DNA from: a virus
IMG/VR virus record: IMGVR_UViG_3300035034_004337
Coordinates: 1-22,568 of that record
Strand: one strand, 5' to 3'
Length of the DNA: 22,568 nt
Shown: positions 1 to 6,355 of the stretch, one piece after another
How the letters are laid out: each line of letters opens with the position of its first letter
How positions within the stretch are numbered: position 1 is the first letter of the stretch
Position numbers and translations under genes: made by a program
The notes under the pieces: model-generated
Database searches by the model: none
Seen by the model: the letters and a program-made list of their open reading frames with translations, nothing else
Told to the model about the DNA's origin: nothing

Positions 1-316
1 CTAAATTTTAATGCAATTGCACCCCTTTAAATTTTAGGGAAATATGAAAATAAGATATTAAAAACAGATAAATAATAAAATAATATAATTTGAAAATTAA
101 ATTTCAACGACTAAATCAAGAAAAAAACTGCTCCGTGTATGGCTCGTATGTCGGGAAATTTTTCCAGAGCAGAAATTTAGATTGCAATCTCTACCTATAA
201 GGTAGTGTTTGCAATCTATTCGATATAAATCATAGCAAAGTATTATGAAATAAGTCTTTGCGTTTATGAAAAATAAAGCATACACCTAAAGAAGATGTAT
301 GCTATTGAATACTTTT
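1..316. other. Gene-poor left edge with hairpins
   Basis: No convincing coding sequence was found here. A 62-codon minus-strand frame at 97-285 runs straight through two strong hairpins and has unusual composition, so I do not accept it as a gene. Visible structure: a TGCAATTGCA palindrome at 12-21, the two-hairpin element at 121-217 (listed separately), and AT-rich filler. If a portal or tail gene lies further left, its boundary is outside the window. Confidence 0.6.
121..217 (-). ncRNA. Candidate small structured RNA or 3'-UTR terminator element
   Basis: Read on the minus strand, the element starts with a hairpin: arms AGATTGCAA (217-209) and TTGCAATCT (187-179) enclose an inner CTACC/GGTAG stem with a five-base loop. 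A second domain follows, closed by CTGCTC (172-167) and GAGCAG (133-128), with an inner GGAA/TTCC stem, and ends in a run of seven U (127-121). Stem-loop, closed domain and U-run is the outline of a bacterial sRNA with an intrinsic terminator. It could equally be the 3' end of the transcript of the small gene at 317-499. I do not recognise a named RNA family and saw no clear promoter between 218 and 316. Confidence 0.35.
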
Positions 317-499
317 CTATATACAATCTTTGTATTGTTCTAAATAGAAGTTAAAGTCATCAGTTGATAGTTCAGCACTAAATCCTTCATAATGCATGCT
401 ATCAAGAAAGTCCTGAAGTCTTTCTTTTAATCTTTGCTGATGAATTTCATATTGTTGTATTTCTTCTAATGCATAATGTTTACTTGAATGAGCTGCCAT
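317..499 (-). CDS. Small hypothetical protein (60 aa)
   Basis: A 60-residue, charged, probably all-helical protein rich in Gln, Glu and His in its first half (AAHSSKHYALEEIQQYEIHQ) with an acidic/aromatic C-terminus. No membrane segment, signal peptide or recognised motif. It is the last minus-strand gene seen leftwards, 267 bases beyond the large terminase stop, with a 62-bp repeat in between, so it is probably not in the terminase translation unit. The region before its ATG (ACATACAATT) resembles the start region of the gene ending at 10902. Support is length, plausible composition and lack of a competing frame only; function unknown. Confidence 0.5.
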   Translation of the reverse strand: MAAHSSKHYALEEIQQYEIHQQRLKERLQDFLDSMHYEGFSAELSTDDFNFYLEQYKDCI

Positions 500-766
500 A
501 ATTGTATGTTTTAATTAAATAATAGCAGACATAAAATCACAGAAAAGGAATGAAGTCAAGGAGGAATTGGAATACCGGATAACGCTTTAGCGTTAGAGGA
601 TATGCCGAGAAAATCCTTTAAATCATTACAAGTGATTAGTTTAGCGACACTATTTAATAAAACAGATATGGTATGACTCAGTAAGGGAGACATTAAAGGT
701 CCTAATGATATTTGTACTGCAATTTTCTACTGCAAAAATTGAAAACATATACTGCAAACATGGTAA
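500..766. other. Intergenic region between terminase and small gene
   Basis: No gene was found. It holds the 62-bp structured repeat at 557-618 (listed separately). Just past the terminase stop are three direct copies of TACTGCAA at 715-722, 728-735 and 750-757 (TTGCAGTA on the coding strand), two of which lie beside a CAATTTT/AAAATTG hairpin. The hairpin could end terminase transcription, but the U-run is weak. Confidence 0.5.
557..618. repeat. 62-bp structured repeat, copy 1
   Basis: This 62-base segment is identical, base for base and in the same orientation, to 9791-9852. Its ends are complementary (AAGGA at 558-562, TCCTT at 614-618), and its centre is the perfect hairpin TAACGC-TTTA-GCGTTA. 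On either side of the hairpin lie the related direct motifs GGAATACCGGA and GGATATGCCGA. Complete identity over 9 kb with different flanks points to a recently copied or gene-converted element, for example a REP/MITE-like sequence or a structured RNA. I cannot assign it to a named family. Confidence 0.85.
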
Positions 767-2245
767 TTATGAAATGTTAGTAGGCATGAAGTTCGCATAA
801 TCGAATGCTTGATCAGAGAACTTCCAGTAAATTAGATTATCAAATGCATCAGATAGGTGAGTGGCTTCATTTTGTGGTATATCCTGCCTTTCAGAGCGTT
901 TATCTTTTTCTATGACATCTTCCTTAAGCGGTGCGTTTTCTATTGATATAATTAAATCTTTACCATGCTCTCTATTAATAGATAGTTCTGGCTTATTTAT
1001 AAGTTGACCTGAAAGATATTCGTTAAAGAAAGCAAACTTCTTTTTATGGTTTATTTCATGTAGTCGATAACGAGCTTCAACTCTCCAACCTGCATTAATA
1101 AGTTGCTCAATCACCTTTTCAAAATATGTTTTGTCAGAGTCGTAATCTGCCTTTCTTCGACCATCAGAACCACCATATAGATATATTAATTTATTCCTAT
1201 GGAATCTATATTTTTCAATAAAATTTTCAACCAACTTTGATTTTATCTCTGGTTGTAACACAAACATAGACCTTACAAGCCTATATTTAGGAAATTGCTC
1301 CTGACCAACTAAGAGGCAATTTATACGAGAACCAAAATCAAAAGATAAATCAATTGGAGCTTCAGGGTCAATGTCGCTATCTAAACGCGCATCAAAAGAA
1401 GTAATTAAGCCATCATTGTTATCCTCTTCATCATCAAGAAAAGAATAGTTATATTTTGGCTCATAAGTATGCGTTTCATAATTAAATTTAGGATAAAAAA
1501 CATTGGCCATTTTTTTTGGTCTAATGTTTTCAATTTCTAAATCATAAAGAATTTTAGGCATTGTTCTATTATGATCCTTAAAGTAATTTTTACCAAGGAC
1601 ATCTGCATTTTCTGTGGCAGAGGCTTCTAGGTAGAAATAATCTGAATCTTCTTGAGCATATTTTTCATAGTCGTATATCCAATGACCCAGTTGGTTAAGT
1701 GCATGAGTTGTAGTAAACATAGTGCCATGATGGCGTCTAATATGAGAAAATCTATCATTATTTCCACGATTAGCAGGAAAAATATCACTAGTTAGTGCCG
1801 AGTGTTTAATTTTTGCAGCTTCATCCGCACGTAGAAAATCATAAGAACCTGAGCGAGCCATTTCAGGTCTATCCATAGAGAGAAATTCTATAGTATATCC
1901 ATTTCTAAATAATACACAATTTTTATAGTCTAAAGGTGGCATGTAAGCTTCAATTATACCCCAATTTTTAGGGGGTTTTCTACCTACAAAAAAGTGTATA
2001 TCTTTTTTAAAGCCCAATTTTTCCCAATGATTTATAATTACTGGCATTGATTTTGTTTTGATATGAAAATAGGTCTGACCAATAAAACCTTCTTTTCCTC
2101 TAGGCATCAACCTAGCAAGGTCAGCCTGGTCATCAGCTAACATGGTAGTTTTACCAACACCTCTTCCCGCAACTATCATTTTATGACGCGCTGAACTTAG
2201 CTTAATAGCCAACTGAGGCATATTGTATTTAAATCTATTCTTCAT
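767..2245 (-). CDS. terL: Phage terminase large subunit
   Basis: The motor ATPase/nuclease that packages DNA into proheads. I chose the ATG at 2245 (492 aa) over the longer frame from 2296: it overlaps the upstream stop by 11 bases, and the longer frame adds only residues encoded inside that gene. Walker A is GRGVGKTT at residues 27-34 and Walker B is LRADEAA with Asp-Glu at 141-142. The C-terminal half carries the RNase-H-like nuclease acidic residues: Asp303 in LSFDFGSR, Asp361 in YGGSDGRR and Asp466 in THLSDAFDNLIYW. Length and motif order are typical of TerL. It is the last gene of the packaging block, which is unusual because terL normally heads the late operon next to the portal gene; no portal is seen nearby. 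Confidence 0.93.
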   Translation of the reverse strand: MKNRFKYNMPQLAIKLSSARHKMIVAGRGVGKTTMLADDQADLARLMPRGKEGFIGQTYFHIKTKSMPVIINHWEKLGFKKDIHFFVGRKPPKNWGIIEAYMPPLDYKNCVLFRNGYTIEFLSMDRPEMARSGSYDFLRADEAAKIKHSALTSDIFPANRGNNDRFSHIRRHHGTMFTTTHALNQLGHWIYDYEKYAQEDSDYFYLEASATENADVLGKNYFKDHNRTMPKILYDLEIENIRPKKMANVFYPKFNYETHTYEPKYNYSFLDDEEDNNDGLITSFDARLDSDIDPEAPIDLSFDFGSRINCLLVGQEQFPKYRLVRSMFVLQPEIKSKLVENFIEKYRFHRNKLIYLYGGSDGRRKADYDSDKTYFEKVIEQLINAGWRVEARYRLHEINHKKKFAFFNEYLSGQLINKPELSINREHGKDLIISIENAPLKEDVIEKDKRSERQDIPQNEATHLSDAFDNLIYWKFSDQAFDYANFMPTNIS

Positions 2246-2852
2246 TTGAAATATCTTCATGCTGAATGTCTTCAACATTTTCATGCATGAAGTCAATTAT
2301 TTTTATTTCATTCATTAATTCTTTTAGCTTAGCCTTAGCTTTAGCATCTATATTAACAGAGTATTTATCCAGAAAGATTTCAATCTTATCTGGATCAATC
2401 ATGATTACATTCTGAGGAATGACAAAGTCTTCAGGCTTAGGCAAGTTAGGGTCTTCTTTATCGGCACCAGAAGCTTTGATATAGTTCGCAGTAGCCTTAT
2501 TCATTTGCTCTAAATCTCTTTTATTTTTAGCTATATCGTAAGTCTCAGATGCCATTTGCTTAGAAATAATTCTATCCATTTCCTTTTGATTCAGCGGAGA
2601 ACCAAAAATAATTTCAGCATTTTTTAGATCATTGTAAGCAGATGCAAGGGAATATTTATATTTTACAATTAATAAATCTGATGCTTTTTTTCTACTACGT
2701 TTTTTAATCCATATATTAAAAGCACATTCTGCTCTTTCTAAGATTTCTTTATCTCTAAAACCTAATTGAATATTATCACCATGCAAATAAGCTTTTAGCT
2801 TATCTGCAGTAGTTGCAAATTCTATTTTTTCATTATGCTTCAAAATACTCAT
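2235..2852 (-). CDS. Terminase-associated hypothetical protein
   Basis: A 205-aa, highly charged, mainly helical protein between the small-terminase candidate and the large terminase, overlapping the former by 20 bases and the latter by 11, so the three are very likely translationally coupled. The N-terminal half is rich in Lys/Arg (IKKRSRKKASDLL) and the C-terminal third contains PEDFVIPQNVIMIDP followed by an amphipathic helix and an acidic tail. No enzyme motif or membrane segment is visible. From position it is probably a packaging cofactor, for example a second small-terminase-like or adaptor protein. That role is inference from synteny only. Confidence 0.7.
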   Translation of the reverse strand: MSILKHNEKIEFATTADKLKAYLHGDNIQLGFRDKEILERAECAFNIWIKKRSRKKASDLLIVKYKYSLASAYNDLKNAEIIFGSPLNQKEMDRIISKQMASETYDIAKNKRDLEQMNKATANYIKASGADKEDPNLPKPEDFVIPQNVIMIDPDKIEIFLDKYSVNIDAKAKAKLKELMNEIKIIDFMHENVEDIQHEDISNEE

Positions 2853-3126
2853 CGTCTATAAATTTTATTACATGATTCTGTGCTTCTTTACTCCCTGCTT
2901 TTGCATCGCTTATTATTTTTTCTCTAACCCCTGCTTGGGTAATTAACTTACCCTTTTGATATTTTTCATAGTAGATATTGCCTTCAGTATTGCATAAGTC
3001 ACTAAAAGTGGAAATATCATTTTGATTCACACCTATCAATAATCCAATTTTAGAAGGCACAAAAAGCAATTCTGCATATTTATATATATCCTCTATCTGA
3101 TCCTTATCAAGCTCAAGCTTATTCAT
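2833..3126 (-). CDS. Putative small terminase subunit (HTH protein)
   Basis: A 97-aa protein starting at the ATG at 3126, which overlaps the stop of the upstream PLD-like gene (ATGAATAA overlap). The frame is open up to 3294, but that extension is hydrophobic and lies antisense-like within the neighbouring coding region, so I reject it. The sequence has an HTH-like N-terminus (AELLFVPSKIGLLIGVN) and the pattern VREKIISDAKAGSKEAQNHV, resembling the Ala/Gly-Ser-x-Ala-Gln stretch common in Bacteroidota phage DNA-packaging proteins. TerS proteins recognise the packaging site and stimulate TerL. Its place two genes before terL fits. The assignment comes from motif feel and synteny, not a database match. 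Confidence 0.6.
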   Translation of the reverse strand: MNKLELDKDQIEDIYKYAELLFVPSKIGLLIGVNQNDISTFSDLCNTEGNIYYEKYQKGKLITQAGVREKIISDAKAGSKEAQNHVIKFIDDEYFEA

Positions 3127-3559
3127 CAAATTCTTTTTTAAAAGTTTTAAAAATAACATCATCAAAGTAGATAGAGGCACTTTCTTTTCTAGGGTTATGA
3201 CCAATATTGATAGAGCTACTGCAGGCAATCTTCTTATCCGATGATTCCAGGAGCCATATCTTAGCATGGTAATTATCAAAACCAATACTATCACATACAG
3301 ATTCTAGATGTAGAATTAGTTGAGGATTGCTAAACTTAATTCTCCAGTCAACTACTACATGCAATTGTTTTATCAACTTTTCCATTTTGCATTTAGCAAA
3401 AAAATTGACAGCCCTTTCAGATACTGAATAAGAAGTGATATGCACAATTGAAGGACCAGTAAAGTCCAAAAGAAACTTCAATAAATCTATACTCTGAATA
3501 CTTTCAAAAATGCAAACAGCATTTTTATGTTCGAGTAAAATTTCTTTTAGCTGGTTCAT
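3119..3559 (-). CDS. Phospholipase D-like (single HKD) protein
   Basis: A 146-aa protein from the ATG at 3559, which has a purine-rich upstream region; the frame extends to 3652, but that part overlaps the previous gene. The C-terminal half has an HxK-type PLD motif: His98-Ala-Lys100 followed by a hydrophobic strand and SSSIN (114-118), the equivalent of the GSxN part. Glu105 stands where the family usually has Asp, and the spacing to SSSIN is longer than normal. Single-motif PLD proteins of about 150 aa (Nuc-type) act as dimeric nucleases. Here it precedes the putative terS and terL, so a DNA-processing or anti-host nuclease role is possible, but with a degenerate motif it may be structural. 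Function is not established. Confidence 0.6.
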   Translation of the reverse strand: MNQLKEILLEHKNAVCIFESIQSIDLLKFLLDFTGPSIVHITSYSVSERAVNFFAKCKMEKLIKQLHVVVDWRIKFSNPQLILHLESVCDSIGFDNYHAKIWLLESSDKKIACSSSINIGHNPRKESASIYFDDVIFKTFKKEFDE

Positions 3560-3614
3560 TTCATTCTTCTTTACTTTAAGTGAAGTAGTATTTTTAATAT
3601 AACTATAATTTAAT

Positions 3615-4274
3615 CTAATGATGCAGGTTTTCAAGTTCAAAATTGTATTCATCTAATTTTTGCTGACAAATTGCTTTTTGTTTGGTCGATTTGGCTTCTC
3701 TTATTTTCCTGGTGTACCTGGATATATAGGTTCTTAAGGTGTACATTCTTTTTACATGCTCTTTATTTTCCTTTGGTCGTACCTTTTGATGGTATTTATT
3801 GGGCAGTTTACCATTGCTTTCATAATACATGAGGTCGTCCATTATTTCAACATGTCGTTCAAAATTTTCTACTATTAATCTAGCATAATTAAATCTTTCA
3901 GATACTTTATTAATATGACAAAGCATGGTCTGAGCACTTGATGCTTTCGCCCAAAGCATTGCTTTTTCTTCCCTTAGCTTTACCACAATTTTATAATCTT
4001 CTGCTTTAAATCCTTTTTCTGCAGTAGGAATAATAACTTCTACTTTAGATTCAACTTTTTGTTTTTTAGGTTTAGGTGCAATTGCAGTTTTTCCAATTCC
4101 TTTTTTTTTGAGTTGCTTTAATGCTTTTTTAAGAAAAGCCTCATGAATAGGAGAGTAGCCTTGTTTTAGTTTTTTAAGAGATTCATTATTAGGATCAATA
4201 GATTCTATATAGGCAATAGCCTCATCATATTCTAAAGAGTTAACAATAAAGTAATCTATCTTATTAATATCCAT
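3615..4274 (-). CDS. Hypothetical basic coiled-coil phage protein
   Basis: A 219-aa protein. I chose the ATG at 4274 because the longer frame to 4340 runs through the terminator hairpin and the GTGCAATTGCAC palindrome. An N-terminal acidic region (residues about 1-35) is followed by a Lys/Pro-rich linker (about 60-85) and a long, charged helical C-terminal region (KLREEKAMLWAKASSAQTML onwards). No catalytic motif or membrane segment. It is the first gene after the head/tail terminator and has a late-type box 29 bases upstream of its ATG, so it probably starts a separate transcript that includes the terminase genes. Possible roles are head morphogenesis or packaging; unknown. Confidence 0.65.
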   Translation of the reverse strand: MDINKIDYFIVNSLEYDEAIAYIESIDPNNESLKKLKQGYSPIHEAFLKKALKQLKKKGIGKTAIAPKPKKQKVESKVEVIIPTAEKGFKAEDYKIVVKLREEKAMLWAKASSAQTMLCHINKVSERFNYARLIVENFERHVEIMDDLMYYESNGKLPNKYHQKVRPKENKEHVKRMYTLRTYISRYTRKIREAKSTKQKAICQQKLDEYNFELENLHH

Positions 4275-4286
4275 AGTGCAATAATG

Positions 4287-4298
4287 GTGCAATTGCAC
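4287..4298. promoter_or_regulatory. GTGCAATTGCAC palindrome before the packaging genes
   Basis: A perfect 12-base palindrome lies 13 bases upstream of the ATG at 4274, with another GTGCAAT half-site immediately beside it (4276-4282). A related TGCAATTGCA sits at 12-21. Position between the TGTCC box and the start codon suggests an operator. It could also be a chance AT-rich palindrome. Confidence 0.35.
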
Positions 4299-4302
4299 TT
4301 CA

Positions 4303-4314
4303 TAAAAAAGGACA
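4303..4314 (-). promoter_or_regulatory. Late-type TGTCCTTTTTTA box, copy 1
   Basis: On the minus strand this reads TGTCCTTTTTTA, directly after the U-run of the 4314-4345 terminator and 29 bases upstream of the start at 4274. The same box occurs upstream of the genes starting at 6281, 7621 and 21022. I infer a phage late promoter or other transcription-control element. Confidence 0.5.
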
Positions 4315-4345
4315 AAAAAAACCCCTTTGAAGTGAATCAAAGGGG
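4314..4345 (-). terminator. Intrinsic terminator after the head/tail block
   Basis: On the minus strand, CCCCTTTGA and TCAAAGGGG form a perfect 9-bp stem with a 6-base loop, followed by eight U. It lies 35 bases beyond the stop of the gene ending at 4380 and separates the capsid/tail genes from the packaging genes. Confidence 0.88.
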
Positions 4346-4379
4346 AAAATTAAAAGAATGAAAAATATAAAAGCAGCAA

Positions 4380-4940
4380 TTAAGGTGTAAAAGGATGAAC
4401 AGTAATTTCCCCCTCATAAAAAGGAGCGTGGTAAGGTTGACCCGTAGCTTTAACCGTTAATTGTGTACCTCTTCGGTCTGCATTGGCTTGACCAGAGTTG
4501 TAACCGTTATCGTCAATAGCATAAGCTGGGCGATAAGAATTTCCAACTTGGCGAACAATCACATTGCCATCTTCTCCGATTTCTTGTACTAAGAAAATCC
4601 ATTCGCATGTTTGCAAAAGCCCATGCATTGCAAGATTCTTTTTAACATTTCCAGGAATAAAACCTCTAGCAGTATGAGCAAAAGATTTACCGTCTTTTTC
4701 GCCTTCAGGAATCGATTCTAATTGACCAGTTTCATCCGTAATCCCTATTTCAAGAAACCCTTTGTTTGCTATAAAGGTATGGTCTCCAGTTATGGTAATT
4801 AGTTCTGAAGCTTCAGAAGCTATTGAAGCATCGGGAGGAACTGCAACCGTATCAAACCAAGATACTTTAGCTCCATATATTTTGTTTCCAATACCAGAAG
4901 GATTAGGACCGCAATTCTTTGTAATGTGATATAAATTCAT
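4380..4940 (-). CDS. Putative tail-tube or head-decoration protein
   Basis: A 186-aa protein with mixed beta-rich composition, many Gly and Asn residues and alternating hydrophobic stretches (for example SELITITGDHTFIANKGFLE and QLTVKATGQPYHAPFYEGEI), as expected of a phage virion beta-sandwich or tube protein. No signal peptide or enzyme motif. It is the last gene of the protease-capsid block and is followed by a strong terminator, a typical place for an abundant structural protein. It could be the major tail protein, a decoration protein or a head-tail connector; nothing in the sequence decides between these. Confidence 0.5.
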   Translation of the reverse strand: MNLYHITKNCGPNPSGIGNKIYGAKVSWFDTVAVPPDASIASEASELITITGDHTFIANKGFLEIGITDETGQLESIPEGEKDGKSFAHTARGFIPGNVKKNLAMHGLLQTCEWIFLVQEIGEDGNVIVRQVGNSYRPAYAIDDNGYNSGQANADRRGTQLTVKATGQPYHAPFYEGEITVHPFTP

Positions 4941-4965
4941 TGTATTTGAATTTGAATTTTAAAAA

Positions 4966-5283
4966 TTATTTCTTGTTAGAAGTCGCTTCTTCAGAAGCAT
5001 CCTCTTTTTTGCTTTCTTTTTCAGTTTTTTTAGCAGTTGATTTTGTAGAATCATTCGCTTTAATAGAAGCAGTATTTTCACCCGCTACTTCTTCAATTTT
5101 CTTGTCATTTGACTTAATCAATCTTTCCATTGCTTCAGCATTTTCAATAGCATTTTCAGAAGTAAATGCTTTGCTGTTTCCGGGGAAACGCCATCTAGCT
5201 CCTAGATGCTTTTCTTTGAATTGATAAGTCTTTCCGTTTTTTGCGTTGTAATATTTTCTTACTACTTTTTCTTTTTCAGCCAT
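4966..5283 (-). CDS. Lys-rich hypothetical virion-block protein
   Basis: A 105-aa protein between the capsid gene and the probable tail gene, 26 bases from each. The first 60 residues contain a folded-looking segment (KYYNAKNGKTYQFKEKHLGA, then RWRFPG), and the last 45 residues are low-complexity Lys/Glu/Ser/Ala (KSTAKKTEKESKKEDASEEA). Such a short domain with a disordered charged tail is common in phage head-associated small proteins. A plus-strand frame opposite is a shadow. Function unknown; from position a head-completion or accessory head protein is likely. Confidence 0.6.
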   Translation of the reverse strand: MAEKEKVVRKYYNAKNGKTYQFKEKHLGARWRFPGNSKAFTSENAIENAEAMERLIKSNDKKIEEVAGENTASIKANDSTKSTAKKTEKESKKEDASEEATSNKK

Positions 5284-5309
5284 GATTATGGTTTGTTTTG
5301 ATTAAAAAA

Positions 5310-6281
5310 TTATACTGCTTGAGCATCGTTCGTAAATACCAATTCCTTAAAGCCAAAGCCATGAGCAAAAGAGTAATCTCCCATTACAGCCAGTTTTCTT
5401 TTTGCTTTTTCAAGTTCGAAATTGCTTAAGCCTTTCAATCTGTTGTAAATTTTGACCATATTTTTCTTAGGTGTAGCCCAAATTCTCTTAGAATCTCCCA
5501 TACCTTCAACACCTATTAATTTAACTTTACCAGTATTAGGCATTTCAATCATGTGGTCTTCTTGTGGATTTCCTAACCATTTGATTTCTCTGTTTGGATT
5601 ACTATCTACATAATCATCCGCAACTGCATCTACTAAGTCTGTTGACAAGAAAATTTGATTTCCACAAGCTCTAAGTTCTGCTTTGGTCATAGATCTAATG
5701 AAAGTATGTACCTTTAGGTATGGATCAGTATCTAAATTTCCAATAGAAATTAAGTTAACGCCATCATCAGCCGTTTCAAAATCATTTAACCATTTCAATA
5801 ATCCATCAGAAATTGAAAGATAAGGACCCGCAGTACCAGGAGTAAAAGCAGCATATGCTCCATTTACAGCAATTTCGCCATGCTCTTCCATAGCTTTCTC
5901 CCCAATCATTTTAACAATCCATTTTGTTATTGGCCAAGTTTTTCTATCTGCACCTTCCGTAGTTAAAAATGACATCCAACCATTTACAAGCTCATCTACC
6001 GTGAATTCATTATCCACTTTAGCTCTTCGCATATTAATCTTGTTCGGAACGAATCGCAAAGTTCCTTTAGGTGTAAATTCTATTTGAAAAGGCTGTAAAA
6101 CACTTTCCATGTAAGAGTAAAGCATTTCATATAAACCGCCATCTACATTAGGTACATGAGTCATGTACCTTTCAATGTTACTATCTTTCATGATAGCTGT
6201 AAAGATTTCTTTTGCTCTGGTTCCTTTATGTGGACCAAACTCAGTTAAAATGTCACTTATATTTGGAGTGTTAGCTGCCAT
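5310..6281 (-). CDS. Major capsid protein (probable)
   Basis: A 323-aa protein directly downstream of the protease/scaffold gene, the usual place for the major capsid protein. It has the look of a capsid: an N-terminal helical arm (ISDILTEFGPHKGTRAKEIF), mixed alpha/beta centre with Gly-rich turns, and a C-terminal beta stretch (GDYSFAHGFGFKELVFTND). The protease upstream suggests an HK97-like maturation, but I see no obvious cleavage site. A TGTCC box sits 57 bases upstream, so the gene may have its own strong transcript in addition to readthrough from the protease gene. Assignment is by synteny, size and composition rather than by a diagnostic motif. Confidence 0.78.
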   Translation of the reverse strand: MAANTPNISDILTEFGPHKGTRAKEIFTAIMKDSNIERYMTHVPNVDGGLYEMLYSYMESVLQPFQIEFTPKGTLRFVPNKINMRRAKVDNEFTVDELVNGWMSFLTTEGADRKTWPITKWIVKMIGEKAMEEHGEIAVNGAYAAFTPGTAGPYLSISDGLLKWLNDFETADDGVNLISIGNLDTDPYLKVHTFIRSMTKAELRACGNQIFLSTDLVDAVADDYVDSNPNREIKWLGNPQEDHMIEMPNTGKVKLIGVEGMGDSKRIWATPKKNMVKIYNRLKGLSNFELEKAKRKLAVMGDYSFAHGFGFKELVFTNDAQAV

Positions 6282-6338
6282 TGTTGTCTATTTTGATTTA
6301 TTAATTGTTGATTGCAAATATTTAACTACATTATGCCT

Positions 6339-6350
6339 AAAAAAAGGACA
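6339..6350 (-). promoter_or_regulatory. Late-type TGTCCTTTTTT box, copy 2
   Basis: Minus-strand TGTCCTTTTTTT between the protease/scaffold stop (6356) and the capsid start (6281), about 57 bases upstream of the ATG. It matches the boxes at 4303, 7650 and 21071. Confidence 0.5.
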
Positions 6351-6355
6351 CTATT

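Noticed and set aside
97-285. 62-codon minus-strand open frame
   Set aside because: It runs across two strong hairpins with a terminator-like U-run, has no supporting start region and gives an implausible Cys/Phe/Tyr-rich protein.
2833-3294. Longer version of the small-terminase gene starting at 3294
   Set aside because: The extra 56 residues lie over the PLD-like coding sequence and look like frame noise; the start at 3126 overlaps the upstream stop in the usual way.
4940-5224. Plus-strand 94-codon frame opposite the Lys-rich protein
   Set aside because: Shadow of the low-complexity coding region on the minus strand; no promoter or start region.
5310-6281. Diversity-generating retroelement or reverse transcriptase near virion genes
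   Set aside because: No reverse-transcriptase motif or template/variable repeat pair was found anywhere in the window.
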